The notes: a model not told the origin generated them from the sequence alone. DNA of 35,310 nucleotides from JAKOQB01 sp036824465 (GCA_036824465.1 DAITAC010000041.1:1-35310); one strand, 5' to 3'; numbered from the stretch's first letter, positions 22,165 through 30,818 are shown. Made by a program: numbers and translations.

Positions 22165-22968
22165 TCATACGCGCGGTCCGTCCATCAGGACGTGTGCCAG
22201 CACCGAGCGCAGCTCCTCGATGCCTGTGCGTTTCAGAGCCGAAAAAAGCTGAACGGATGTCGGCATTGCAAGTTCTTCAGCGCGCGCTTCGGCGGCGGCC
22301 TGCACGTGGTGGCGTTCGCGAGAGTTCAACTGATCGGACTTGTTCAGCAGCAGGTGAAGGTGAAGCGCCGCCGGGTCTGTACGGCCCTCCATCCATGCCA
22401 ATAGCTCATCATCGGCCGCCATCAGCGCGCGCCGTGCGTCGATGACCAGCACCACGCCCGCGAGCATGCGTCGTGTCTGCAGGTACCCGCCGACCAGCTG
22501 ATCCCAGCGTTGGCGGGTCGCATCATCCACGCGGGCGAAGCCATAGCCCGGTAGATCGACCAGATATGCGCAAGGTTCGAGCGCGCCATCGGGCCCCCGC
22601 TGGCTCAGCCTGAAGAAGTTCAGCAGCTGCGTGCGCCCAGGTGTCTTGCTCGCAAATGCAAGCCGGCGCTGATTGGTCAGTACGTTGATGACGCTGGACT
22701 TGCCGGAATTGGACCGGCCCACAAAGGCGATTTCGGGCAGCAACGCGAGATGCGCCGCATTGATTTCGCCCAGCTCCGCGACGGACAAGGCAAATTGTGC
22801 CGTCTCGAATACCGGACCTGATTCAGGGGCCTGGCTCTTCGGCCGGGTCGTTCGGGTCGATCGAGTGGAGGCGGGCACTTCGGTAGAATACGCGGCCGTC
22901 GCGCTGGACGGTTTTCGCGCGGCACGCCCGACGGTCAGCTCGCGCTCGGGTTCACAACAAGATTCCAT
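22165..22968 (-). CDS. engB: Ribosome biogenesis GTP-binding protein EngB (YihA/YsxC)
   Basis: EngB is an essential small GTPase for late 50S assembly. GTPase motifs are G1 GRSNSGKSS, G3 DLPGYGFAR, G4 NKSDQ and G5 SALKRTG, in the right order. The start is uncertain. ATG 22968 gives 267 residues with about 65 residues of Ser/Thr/Arg-rich, family-unrelated sequence before FETAQFALSVAEL. GTG 22878 gives 237 residues, closer to the usual 200-220. Neither has a strong ribosome binding site. The 22968 start lies only 20 bp from the divergent cytochrome gene start, leaving no room for a promoter, so the shorter form is quite possible. Confidence 0.92.
   Translation of the reverse strand: MESCCEPERELTVGRAARKPSSATAAYSTEVPASTRSTRTTRPKSQAPESGPVFETAQFALSVAELGEINAAHLALLPEIAFVGRSNSGKSSVINVLTNQRRLAFASKTPGRTQLLNFFRLSQRGPDGALEPCAYLVDLPGYGFARVDDATRQRWDQLVGGYLQTRRMLAGVVLVIDARRALMAADDELLAWMEGRTDPAALHLHLLLNKSDQLNSRERHHVQAAAEARAEELAMPTSVQLFSALKRTGIEELRSVLAHVLMDGPRV
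22884..22889 (+). promoter_or_regulatory. Possible -10 element for cytochrome c4
   Basis: TAGAAT at 22884-22889 matches the sigma70 -10 in 5 of 6 positions, in a GC-rich setting. No good -35 lies 16-18 bp upstream. A transcript from here would have a leader of about 95 nt before the cytochrome gene. If correct, the promoter lies inside the longer engB reading. Confidence 0.35.
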
Positions 22969-22987
22969 TTTCGACGAGAGCTTCTCG

Positions 22988-23644
22988 ATGAATTCAAGAA
23001 CTGGCCGCAGCCTGATCGTCGGCATTGCGCTGGCCACTGGCGTGCTGGTCACAACGACCGTGATCGCACAGGACAAGGGTGCAGGCGCCAAGGCGGATCC
23101 CAGCAAGGGGCAGCAGATTGCCAGCGCCGTGTGTTCCGCGTGCCACGCGGCGGACGGTAACTCGACCATCAGCGCGAATCCGAAGCTCGCCGGCCAGCAT
23201 GCCGCGTATCTCTATCGACAACTGGTGGACTTCACCAAGCCGGCGGACGACAAGGCGGCGCGCGTCAGCAGCATCATGGCGGGCTTCGCAAGTCAGCTTT
23301 CAGATCAAGACAAGCGCAACGTGTCCGCGTACTTCGCGGCCCAAAAGGCAAAGCCGGGCGCGGCGCGCAACAAGGAGACCCTTCAGACGGGTCAGCGCAT
23401 CTATCGCACCGGCATCACAGAGAAGGCGATTCCCGCATGTGCCGGTTGTCATAGTCCGACTGGTGCCGGCATCCCGATCCAGTATCCGCGAATCGGCGGG
23501 CAGCACGCCGAGTACACGGAAGGTCAGCTCAAGGCTTTTCGAGACGGGGTCCGACGCAACAATGCGCCGATGGCCCAGATCGCTGCGCGCATGTCTGATG
23601 CCGAGATAAAGGCGGTCGCCGACTACATCGACGGCTTGCGCTGA
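22988..23644 (+). CDS. Diheme cytochrome c4
   Basis: The 218-residue protein has a Sec signal peptide (hydrophobic residues about 8-26, ending VIAQD) and two c-type heme motifs: CSACH at 49-53 and CAGCH at 151-155. Each half is a cytochrome c domain with a candidate axial methionine (SSIMAGFAS and NAPMAQIA). Two similar domains of about 90 residues define cytochrome c4, a periplasmic electron carrier to terminal oxidases. It is divergent from engB and convergent with guaC. In many Betaproteobacteria the neighbouring genes encode ResB/ResC cytochrome assembly proteins; they are absent here. Confidence 0.93.
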   Translation: MNSRTGRSLIVGIALATGVLVTTTVIAQDKGAGAKADPSKGQQIASAVCSACHAADGNSTISANPKLAGQHAAYLYRQLVDFTKPADDKAARVSSIMAGFASQLSDQDKRNVSAYFAAQKAKPGAARNKETLQTGQRIYRTGITEKAIPACAGCHSPTGAGIPIQYPRIGGQHAEYTEGQLKAFRDGVRRNNAPMAQIAARMSDAEIKAVADYIDGLR

Positions 23645-23664
23645 TGAACGGCGAATGAAAATTC

Positions 23665-23693
23665 GGGGGCGCGCTGCGCCCCCATTTCAATTC
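23665..23693. terminator. Bidirectional terminator between cytochrome c4 and guaC
   Basis: GGGGGCGC (23665-23672) pairs perfectly with GCGCCCCC (23676-23683) around a 3-nt loop. On the + strand ATTTCAATT follows; on the - strand GAATTTTC follows. The two converging genes end at 23644 and 23692, so one hairpin can serve both. Confidence 0.8.
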
Positions 23694-24741
23694 AGTTGTT
23701 GCTGAATATCTCGTTGACCTGCTGTGTGACCCGAACGAACGTTGTCCGCTTGGATAGTTCCTTCAGTCGGCGGGCGCCGACGTAGGTGCAGGCCGAGCGT
23801 ACCCCGCCCAGGATTTCCTGCACGGTGTTGGCGACGGGGCCGCGATACTGAATCAGGACTTCCTTGCCCTCCGCGGCGCGATACTCGGCCACGCCGCCGG
23901 CGTGTTTCTCCATCGCCGCGCGGCTGGCCATGCCGTAGAACCGCTGCATCCTGCGACCGTCGCGCTCGATCAGTTCGCCGCCACATTCGTCGTGCCCTGC
24001 GAACATCCCGCCCAGCATCACGAAATCCGCGCCCCCACCGAACGCCTTGGCGACGTCCCCTGGCGTGGCGCAGCCCCCATCGGCGCAAATGAGCCCGCCC
24101 AGTCCGTGCGCAGCGTCAGCGCATTCGATCACCGCCGACAGCTGCGGATAACCGACACCCGTCATCTTGCGCGTTGTGCACACCGACCCGGGGCCGATGC
24201 CGACCTTGACGATGTCGGCACCGGACAGGATCAACTCCTCGGTCATTTCTCCGGTCACGACGTTGCCGGCCATGATGACCAACTGCGGATAGGCGGACCG
24301 GATCCGTGCGACGAAGGTGACGAAGTTCTCGTGATAGCCGTTGGCAACGTCGATGCATACGTACTGCACGGCGGGCGTATCGCCCACGCTCGCGTTCATC
24401 ACGCGCCTGAATTTTTCCTCGTCCGAGCGCGTAATGCCGATGGAATAGTAGGCGGCCGATTTGCGTTGAAGTCCATGGAAGAACTCGACGTACTGTGCAT
24501 CGTCGTAGTGCTTGTGCAAGGCGGTTGACAGTCCAAAGGCGTCGAGCGCGCGCGCCATCTCGAACGTGCCCGTCGAGTCCATGTTGGCGGCGATGATTGG
24601 AATGCCGTGGTAGTTCACCTTGGCGTGGCGAAACAGATACTCACGCGAGATGTCCACATCTGAGCGCGAGGTCAGCGTCGACCGCTTCGGCCGGATCAGC
24701 ACGTCCTTATAGTCAAGCTTGACTTCATGTTCGATATGCAT
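23692..24741 (-). CDS. guaC: GMP reductase
   Basis: GuaC converts GMP to IMP with NADPH, the purine interconversion step opposite to GuaB/GuaA. The 349-residue protein is close to E. coli GuaC throughout: KLDYKDVLIRPKRSTLTSRSDV near the start, the catalytic cysteine in IGPGSVCTTRKMTGVGYPQ, and LGGVRSACTYVGARRLKELSKRTTF at the end. It lacks the CBS domains of IMP dehydrogenase. I chose ATG 24741 (MHIEHEV), with GGAG 6 nt upstream; the longer frame to 24819 adds unrelated residues. A 6-2-6 palindrome lies 41 bp upstream of the start. Confidence 0.95.
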   Translation of the reverse strand: MHIEHEVKLDYKDVLIRPKRSTLTSRSDVDISREYLFRHAKVNYHGIPIIAANMDSTGTFEMARALDAFGLSTALHKHYDDAQYVEFFHGLQRKSAAYYSIGITRSDEEKFRRVMNASVGDTPAVQYVCIDVANGYHENFVTFVARIRSAYPQLVIMAGNVVTGEMTEELILSGADIVKVGIGPGSVCTTRKMTGVGYPQLSAVIECADAAHGLGGLICADGGCATPGDVAKAFGGGADFVMLGGMFAGHDECGGELIERDGRRMQRFYGMASRAAMEKHAGGVAEYRAAEGKEVLIQYRGPVANTVQEILGGVRSACTYVGARRLKELSKRTTFVRVTQQVNEIFSNN

Positions 24742-24781
24742 GGCGATCTCCGCTACCCGGGCACCGCCGGGCTCGCTGCGA

Positions 24782-24795
24782 CTCAAGGTCTTGAG
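24782..24795. promoter_or_regulatory. Palindrome upstream of guaC
   Basis: CTCAAG, two bases, then CTTGAG: a perfect 6-2-6 inverted repeat in the divergent guaC-msrP gap (24742-24924). It could be an operator or a leader hairpin of guaC. I found no convincing promoter in this gap on either strand, so its role is open. Confidence 0.25.
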
Positions 24796-24924
24796 TTGCA
24801 TCAGTGTAGTGCGCAGCACACCCCGGAACCCTTTGGAACCCGATCGTCAACCGACGGGTCTGACATCAGCATGTAATGTTGTGCGCCGCCCCGCGACGGA
24901 GGCGGACCGGATTTGGAGCCGCAA

Positions 24925-25878
24925 ATGTTGATTCGCCGTACCCGCGATGGGGCGCCTTCCGAAATCACGCCGCAGGTTGTCTGGAAGAAGCGGCGTGCGC
25001 TGGTGCAATCGGCGGCAGCGCTTGGGTTGATCGGGGCCGTCTCGCGTTTGCGCGCGCAGTCGGCGCAACCCCGCAAGCTCGATGCGAAACCCGGCCCATT
25101 CTCGACCATGGAACGGCCAACGTCATTCGATTTCGTAACGAGCTACTGCAACTTCTACGAATTCGGCGCTGAGAAGGAAGATCCCGCTCGCAACGCGCCC
25201 TCACGCCTGCGGACGCGGCCGTGGATGGTGCAGATCGACGGGGAGGTCAGGAAACCACGCGCGTTCGACATCGATGAATTGCTCAAGCTTGCGCCGCTCG
25301 AGGACCGCATCTATCGCCTGCGCTGTGTCGAAGCCTGGTCTGCGGTTGTGCCGTGGGTTGGTTTCCCGCTCGGGGAACTGATCCGACGCATGGAGCCGAC
25401 CGGGAATGCGAAGTACCTCGAGTTCACCACGCTCGCGGATCCGAAGCAGATGCCCGGACTGGCGACACACGTGCTCGACTGGCCGTATGTCGAGGGCCTG
25501 CGGATGGACGAAGCGATGCATCCATTGACGTTGCTGACGTTTGGCATGTATGGCGCAGTGCTGCCGAGCCAGAACGGCGCACCGGTGCGAATCGTGGTGC
25601 CGTGGAAGTACGGCTTCAAGAGCGCGAAATCGCTGGTGCGGATCCGCTTCGTCGAGCAGCAGCCGCTCAATAGCTGGCAGAGGTCTGCGCCGAGTGAGTA
25701 CGGCTTCTACTCGAATGTGAATCCGTCGGTTGATCATCCGCGTTGGAGCCAGGCCACCGAACGCCGCCTCGGCGAAGATGGACTGTTTGTCAGGCGACGC
25801 CCGACGCTGATGTTCAACGGCTATGCCGACCAGGTCGCATCACTGTATGCCGGCATGGACCTGAGTAAGCTCTTCTAG
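24925..25878 (+). CDS. msrP: Protein-methionine-sulfoxide reductase catalytic subunit MsrP
   Basis: MsrP (YedY) is a periplasmic molybdopterin enzyme that repairs oxidised methionines, receiving electrons from MsrQ. The 317-residue protein has a twin-arginine signal (KKRRALVQSAAALGLIGAVSRLRAQS). The molybdenum-ligand cysteine is in YRLRCVEAWSAVVPW. Other family segments are TSYCNFYEFG, TLLTFGMYGAVLPSQNGAP and VPWKYGFKSAKS. ATG 24925 is preceded by GGAG (24915-24918) at 6 nt; the in-frame TTG 24913 overlaps that site. msrQ follows after 1 bp. Confidence 0.95.
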   Translation: MLIRRTRDGAPSEITPQVVWKKRRALVQSAAALGLIGAVSRLRAQSAQPRKLDAKPGPFSTMERPTSFDFVTSYCNFYEFGAEKEDPARNAPSRLRTRPWMVQIDGEVRKPRAFDIDELLKLAPLEDRIYRLRCVEAWSAVVPWVGFPLGELIRRMEPTGNAKYLEFTTLADPKQMPGLATHVLDWPYVEGLRMDEAMHPLTLLTFGMYGAVLPSQNGAPVRIVVPWKYGFKSAKSLVRIRFVEQQPLNSWQRSAPSEYGFYSNVNPSVDHPRWSQATERRLGEDGLFVRRRPTLMFNGYADQVASLYAGMDLSKLF

Positions 25879-25879
25879 C

Positions 25880-26587
25880 ATGAACAGACGAAGTCCGGCG
25901 ACCACGCTTGCGGTTCCGTTGCTGTCACGCGTTCCGCCTGTGCTGGCCCCGCTGACATTTGTGCGACTCCGTGCGTTGCTGTTTGTGCTTGCCTTGTTGC
26001 CGCTGGCGCGGCTGGTTTACCGCGGATTGGTCGGGGAACTCGGCGCCAACCCGGTCGAGTTTGTGACTCGCTCGCTGGGAACCTGGGCCCTGGTGTGGTT
26101 ATGCGTGACGCTGACGCTGTCACCACTGCGCTGGCTGACAGATTGGGCCTGGCTCGCGAGGCTACGCCGCATGTTCGGTCTGTTCTGCTTCTTCTATGCG
26201 TCGCTGCATCTCACGTCGTACGTCGGCCTGGATCAGTGGTTCGCGATCGACGCGATTCTCAAGGACATTTTCAAGCGCCCGTACATCACCATCGGTTTCG
26301 CTGCCTACCTGCTGCTGATTCCACTGGCGGCGACATCGACCAATGCGATGGTCAGGCGCCTGGGCGGCCGCAGCTGGCAACGCTTGCACCGGGCCGTTTA
26401 CGCGATTGCGCCGCTGGCGGTCCTGCACTTTTGGTGGCAAAGGGCGGCAAAGAACAACCTTGGCGAGCCCTTGGTCTATGCAGTCGTCATCGCATTCCTG
26501 CTCGGCTTACGCGCGCTGCGTTGGTGGCGCGAGCGTCAAGGCAGCGTCGATTCGCGCGCGAACAGCTCGTCGATGGTCTCGCGCTGA
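25880..26587 (+). CDS. msrQ: Heme-binding membrane subunit MsrQ
   Basis: MsrQ (YedZ) is the inner-membrane b-type cytochrome that passes electrons to MsrP. The 235-residue protein has about six membrane segments; candidate heme histidines are in FYASLHLTSYVG, QRLHRAVYAIAPLAVLHFWW. It starts 1 bp after the msrP stop, so the pair is co-translated. The last 17 or so codons overlap the end of lysA on the other strand (26536-26587). That part (GSVDSRANSSSMVSR) is unlikely to be functionally conserved. Confidence 0.93.
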   Translation: MNRRSPATTLAVPLLSRVPPVLAPLTFVRLRALLFVLALLPLARLVYRGLVGELGANPVEFVTRSLGTWALVWLCVTLTLSPLRWLTDWAWLARLRRMFGLFCFFYASLHLTSYVGLDQWFAIDAILKDIFKRPYITIGFAAYLLLIPLAATSTNAMVRRLGGRSWQRLHRAVYAIAPLAVLHFWWQRAAKNNLGEPLVYAVVIAFLLGLRALRWWRERQGSVDSRANSSSMVSR

Positions 26588-27807
26588 CGCACGCAGTAGA
26601 CGTCATCGCCGTCAACCACGACTTCGGCCGCGCGCGGGCGCGAGTTGTAGTTGCTGGCCATCGCCATTGCATAAGCACCGGCGCTCATCACGGCGAGCAA
26701 ATCACCGGCTTCGACCGCGAGGTCACGATCGCGCGCAAGCCAATCGCCGGATTCGCAGATCGGTCCGACGACATCGACGACGATCGGAGTTTGCGTGCGC
26801 GGACGCACGGGGTGAACGTCCATCCATGCACCATACAGCGCCGGGCGCAGAAGATCGTTCATCGCGGCATCGACGACGGCGAAATTCCTCTCCGCGCCGT
26901 GCTTGACAATGTTTGCCCGTGTGAGCAGAACGCCCGCGTCGCCGACGATCGAGCGCCCTGGTTCGAACATGATGGTCTTCGCGCCGTGTCCGCGTGCGTC
27001 AATTCGGGCCAGTACTGACGCAATCAGCGCCCCTGCGCTGGGAGGGGTTTCATCGCGATAGCGAATGCCAAGCCCGCCACCGAAATCGATGTGGCTGAGC
27101 CGCATACCTTCGCGTTCGAGCGCATCGACGAGATCAAGGATGCGATCGGCGGCGTCGACGTAGGGAGTGACGGCCGTGATCTGTGAGCCGATGTGGCAGT
27201 CGATGCCGATCACCTCGATGTGTGCCATCTGTGCCGCGCGTCGATACAGCGGCAGCGTGTCCGCATAGGCGACGCCAAACTTGTTGCCTTTCAGTCCGGT
27301 AGCAATGTACGGGTGTGTCTTCGGATCGACATCGGGATTGACTCGAACCGAGATCCGGGCGCATGTATCGAGCCGCGCTGCCACCCGCTGAATCATCTCA
27401 AGTTCCGGCACGGATTCGAGGTTGAAGCAGAGGATATTGGCGCGCAAGGCCTGCTCAATTTCCACTTCACTCTTGCCGACGCCCGAGAACACCGTCTTTT
27501 GCGGGACGCCTCCGGCCGCGATGACGCGGGCCAGTTCGCCGCCCGACACGATGTCGAATCCGCTGCCCGCGCGAGCCAGCAGGTTCAGCACGGCGAGGTT
27601 CGAGTTCGCCTTCATCGCATAGCAGATCAACGAAGTGCGCGCGGCCAGCGATTTGGCATAGGCGTCATAGGCGTGCAGGATGGCCTGCTTTGAGTAGACA
27701 TACGTTGGCGTACCGAAGCGCTGGCCGATTGATTCAAGCGAAACGCCTTCGCAGTACAGCGCGCCGGCCCGAAACTCGAACGCGAGGCTCCTGCTTGCGG
27801 CAATCAT
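26536..27807 (-). CDS. lysA: Diaminopimelate decarboxylase
   Basis: LysA is the PLP enzyme that makes lysine from meso-diaminopimelate. The 423-residue length is normal. The PLP lysine is in LICYAMKANSNLAVL (about residue 66), followed by HIDFGGGLGIRY and the phosphate-binding EPGRSIVGDAG. The C-terminus contains CESGDWLARDRDLA, with the cysteine that completes the neighbouring subunit's active site. Its start overlaps the lptM stop (ATGA, 27804-27807). Its 3' end overlaps msrQ by 52 bp. Confidence 0.96.
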   Translation of the reverse strand: MIAASRSLAFEFRAGALYCEGVSLESIGQRFGTPTYVYSKQAILHAYDAYAKSLAARTSLICYAMKANSNLAVLNLLARAGSGFDIVSGGELARVIAAGGVPQKTVFSGVGKSEVEIEQALRANILCFNLESVPELEMIQRVAARLDTCARISVRVNPDVDPKTHPYIATGLKGNKFGVAYADTLPLYRRAAQMAHIEVIGIDCHIGSQITAVTPYVDAADRILDLVDALEREGMRLSHIDFGGGLGIRYRDETPPSAGALIASVLARIDARGHGAKTIMFEPGRSIVGDAGVLLTRANIVKHGAERNFAVVDAAMNDLLRPALYGAWMDVHPVRPRTQTPIVVDVVGPICESGDWLARDRDLAVEAGDLLAVMSAGAYAMAMASNYNSRPRAAEVVVDGDDVYCVRQRETIDELFARESTLP

Positions 27808-27995
27808 TTCTTGTTTTCGTCAGAGCCCGGCACGTCGGCTGGACGTGGGAAACTCTCGGGCGCGGGCGAAGGCTGCGCCGGCGGCGGCCAAGGCGCGTTC
27901 CTGGGCGGCTGACCGGGCAGGTACAAGGGACCCTTCAGACCGCAACCGCCAGCGGCGCCGACCGCCAACACTAGAATCGCGACTGCCCATTTCAT
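27804..27995 (-). CDS. lptM: LPS translocon maturation lipoprotein LptM (YifL-like)
   Basis: A 63-residue lipoprotein with signal MKWAVAILVLAVGAAGG and lipobox Cys18, followed at once by GLKGPLYLP, the hallmark of LptM. LptM assists assembly of the LptD/E outer-membrane LPS translocon. The remainder is Pro-rich and probably disordered. It sits directly before lysA, as in many Proteobacteria, with a 4-bp overlap. Only 28 bp separate its start from the divergent cyaY, and no good ribosome binding site is visible. Confidence 0.9.
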   Translation of the reverse strand: MKWAVAILVLAVGAAGGCGLKGPLYLPGQPPRNAPWPPPAQPSPAPESFPRPADVPGSDENKK

Positions 27996-28023
27996 TTGGG
28001 CAATCTAACATGAGCGCTTCACG

Positions 28024-28347
28024 ATGAACGAGAGCGAGTTCTTGACGCTGGCAGAGCGTACGCTTGACGCAATCGAACGCGCTGTCGAGTCGTCCAGCGC
28101 GGATGTCGAGTCGATGCGCGTGGGAAATGTGCTGACGCTCGAGCTCGTGGACGGCTCAAAGATCGTGATCAACAGCCAGACCCCGATGCAGCAGATCTGG
28201 GTCGCGGCAAAAAGCGGCGGCTTTCATTTCGAGCGCGTCGCTGAGCGTTGGTGCGATACCCGCGATGGGGCGGAACTCTTCGCGGCGCTCTCGCGATTGG
28301 TTTCCGCCCAGGGCGGGCAGCCGGTCGTGCTGCGCGCCAGTCGATAA
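28024..28347 (+). CDS. cyaY: Iron donor protein CyaY (bacterial frataxin)
   Basis: CyaY binds iron and modulates iron-sulfur cluster assembly on IscS/IscU. The 107-residue protein has the frataxin pattern: an acidic first helix (ESEFLTLAERTLDAIERAVES), then VLTLELVDGSKIVINSQTPMQQIWVAAKSGGFHFE. The conserved tryptophan is in QIWVAAKSGG. It is divergent from lptM-lysA and ends 7 bp before the stop of the PBP1A gene, a common arrangement in Beta- and Gammaproteobacteria. Confidence 0.94.
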   Translation: MNESEFLTLAERTLDAIERAVESSSADVESMRVGNVLTLELVDGSKIVINSQTPMQQIWVAAKSGGFHFERVAERWCDTRDGAELFAALSRLVSAQGGQPVVLRASR

Positions 28348-28354
28348 GGAAACG

Positions 28355-30733
28355 TCAGAAGATCTGATCCCGCACCGCGTCGGCCTTTCGTTTTTCTTCC
28401 GGCGCCAGCGCGTCGTCGAGACCCACGCTGGCCACCCCTTGTCCGGGCTGGAACTCGGTGAAGTAGATCTCGCCACCGACGCTGATGATGCCGTCCGGTG
28501 CCGCGCGATCGATTTCAGGCCGGCCCTTCAGCGCGGCATTCATGTAGTTGATCCAGATCGGCAGCGCCAGTCCGCCGCCGGTCTCACGATCACCGAGCGG
28601 ACGCGGTTGATCGAAGCCGATCCAGCTTACGGCGACGATGCCGCCGCCGTAACCGGCGAACCAGGCATCGTGCGAATCGTTGGTGGTACCGGTCTTGCCG
28701 GCGACGTCGCCGCGTTTCAACGAGGCAGCGCGCGCCGCGGTGCCGTACCGCGTGACGTCGCGCAGCAAGCTGTCCATCATGAATGCGTTGCGCGAGTCAA
28801 TGACGCGTGGCGCAGATTCGCCCGCCTTGATCGGCTGCGCTTCCATCAGCACGGCGCCGTTCGCATCGGTGACCTTGCTGATCAGATACGGATTGATCCG
28901 ATAGCCACCCGTCGCAAAGACCGTATAGCCAGCAAGCATCTGCCACGGCGTGACAGAACCCGCACCCAGGCCCATCGTGAGGAACGCCGGATGCTTGTCA
29001 GCTTCAAAGCCGAAACGCGTGATGTAGTCCTGCGCATAGCGAGGTCCAATTGCCTGCAGCACGCGAATCGTCACCAGGTTCTTCGACTTGGCCAAGCCCT
29101 GGCGCAACCGCATCGGGCCTTCATATTTGCTGTCGTAATTCTTTGGCTCCCACAATTGGCCGCCCGTCAGCTTTGGGTCAATGACAATGGGCGCGTCATT
29201 AATCAATGTGCTCGGCATGAGACCCTTCTCCAACGCCGCCGAATAGACGAAGGGCTTGAAACTCGAACCGGGCTGTCGCCAGGCTTGGGTGACGTGATTG
29301 AACTTGTTCAGGTTGAAATCGAAGCCCCCCACCAGCGCGCGCACTGCGCCATCCTCGGCAGACGCCGAAACGAATGCGGCTTCGACCTGCGGCAGTTGAG
29401 CGATCTCCCAATCCGATTTCGTGGATCGTGACAGGCGAACTACCGCGCCGGGAACGATGCGCCGTCCCGGTTGCGCCTTGGGGTCAAGCGAACGGGAGGC
29501 AAAGCGCAAGCCGTCTCCCTTGATCTCGACTTGCTCACCTCCCTGCACGACGACGCGAACCAGCTTGGGTGTCGCTTCGAGCACGACGGCGGGGAACAGG
29601 TCCGGGCTGTCGATGGCTTCCAGCAGTGCGTCCTCCACCTGCTGCTCGCGCGCGCGTGCATCGCCTTCAAGCTCGATGAATGCCTCCGGGCCGCGGTAGC
29701 CATAGCGTCGGTCGTACTCGCGTACCTGGGCGCGCAGCGCGTTGTATGCAGTTTGCTGTTCAGTGCTGACCAGGGTCGTATAGACGTTCAAGCCGCGGCT
29801 GTAAGCCTCTTCCTGGTAGACCTCGAACAAGATCTGGCGCGCCATTTCGGCGGCAAATTCCGCCGGAAGCCGCGGGCGCGCTGACTCCGGTGAAAACATC
29901 GCCATCGCAATGCGCGGCCTGAAGGGCTCCCCGACGGCAGCGTCATGCGCAGCTTTGTCGATGAAGCCGAGCGTCAACATGCGCGACAGCACGTATTGTT
30001 GCCGCGCTTTGGCGCGGCGTGGGTTGGTCCAAGGGTTGTAAGCGCTCGGCGCCGCCGGCAACCCCGCAAGAAGCGCCGCTTCACCGAACGACAGTTCGGG
30101 CAGTTTCTTCCCGAAGTAGATCTGTCCCGCCGCGGCGAAACCGTATGCGCGCTGACCGAGAAAGATCTGATTGATGTACACCTCCAGAATGCGGTCCTTG
30201 GTCAGTTGCGATTCGATCTTGTAGGCCAGCGCGATCTCGTACACCTTGCGCAGGTAGCTGCGTTCCGAACTCAAGTAGAAGTTGCGGGCCACCTGCATCG
30301 TGATCGTGCTACCGCCCTGACCGCGTCGTCCGGACGCGAAGTTGGACAGCGCCGCGCGGAGCAGGCCGAGGTAATCGACGCCATGGTGGCGGTAGAAGCT
30401 GTCGTCCTCGGCAGCAAGGATCGCCTGCTTGATTCGCGGCGGGACGTCCTTGATCGCAACGAAGTCGCGTCGCTCTTCACCGAATTCACCGATCAGCACG
30501 CCGTCCGACGTCCAGACCCGAAGCGGAATCTTTGGTCGGTAGTCGGTCAACGCCTCAATGCTGGGGAGGCTGGAGTACGCAACCGCGAAGACGAACGACA
30601 ACAACAGAGACACCGCCAGCAGACCGCCGGCCGCCAGACCGGCAATGGCGAGGCCCAGGCGTGCCCAGGGAGACCTCAGCAGGACGCCGATTTGTTGCGT
30701 GCGCGAGACTTCACCTTGAGATTCAGCGGGCAC
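28355..30733 (-). CDS. Penicillin-binding protein 1A
   Basis: A bifunctional class A PBP that polymerises and crosslinks peptidoglycan at the inner membrane. The 792-residue protein has a membrane anchor at about 24-52, a glycosyltransferase (GT51) domain with catalytic Glu109 in EDDSFYRHHG and QGGSTITMQ at 139-147, an OB-like insertion, and a transpeptidase domain with SSFK (490-493), SKN (550-552) and KTGT (680-683). It begins with GTG 30733, for which no good ribosome binding site is visible; no better in-frame start is close. It is divergent from pilM, a layout conserved in many Proteobacteria where the gene is called ponA or mrcA. Confidence 0.95.
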   Translation of the reverse strand: MPAESQGEVSRTQQIGVLLRSPWARLGLAIAGLAAGGLLAVSLLLSFVFAVAYSSLPSIEALTDYRPKIPLRVWTSDGVLIGEFGEERRDFVAIKDVPPRIKQAILAAEDDSFYRHHGVDYLGLLRAALSNFASGRRGQGGSTITMQVARNFYLSSERSYLRKVYEIALAYKIESQLTKDRILEVYINQIFLGQRAYGFAAAGQIYFGKKLPELSFGEAALLAGLPAAPSAYNPWTNPRRAKARQQYVLSRMLTLGFIDKAAHDAAVGEPFRPRIAMAMFSPESARPRLPAEFAAEMARQILFEVYQEEAYSRGLNVYTTLVSTEQQTAYNALRAQVREYDRRYGYRGPEAFIELEGDARAREQQVEDALLEAIDSPDLFPAVVLEATPKLVRVVVQGGEQVEIKGDGLRFASRSLDPKAQPGRRIVPGAVVRLSRSTKSDWEIAQLPQVEAAFVSASAEDGAVRALVGGFDFNLNKFNHVTQAWRQPGSSFKPFVYSAALEKGLMPSTLINDAPIVIDPKLTGGQLWEPKNYDSKYEGPMRLRQGLAKSKNLVTIRVLQAIGPRYAQDYITRFGFEADKHPAFLTMGLGAGSVTPWQMLAGYTVFATGGYRINPYLISKVTDANGAVLMEAQPIKAGESAPRVIDSRNAFMMDSLLRDVTRYGTAARAASLKRGDVAGKTGTTNDSHDAWFAGYGGGIVAVSWIGFDQPRPLGDRETGGGLALPIWINYMNAALKGRPEIDRAAPDGIISVGGEIYFTEFQPGQGVASVGLDDALAPEEKRKADAVRDQIF

Positions 30734-30818
30734 GTGGAGGTACTGACCGCCGAAGATCAGCGAGCGCTTGGCTCTGCGGCAAGACGGCGGTCACAATGAG
30801 AGTAGCGGATCGTGGAGA

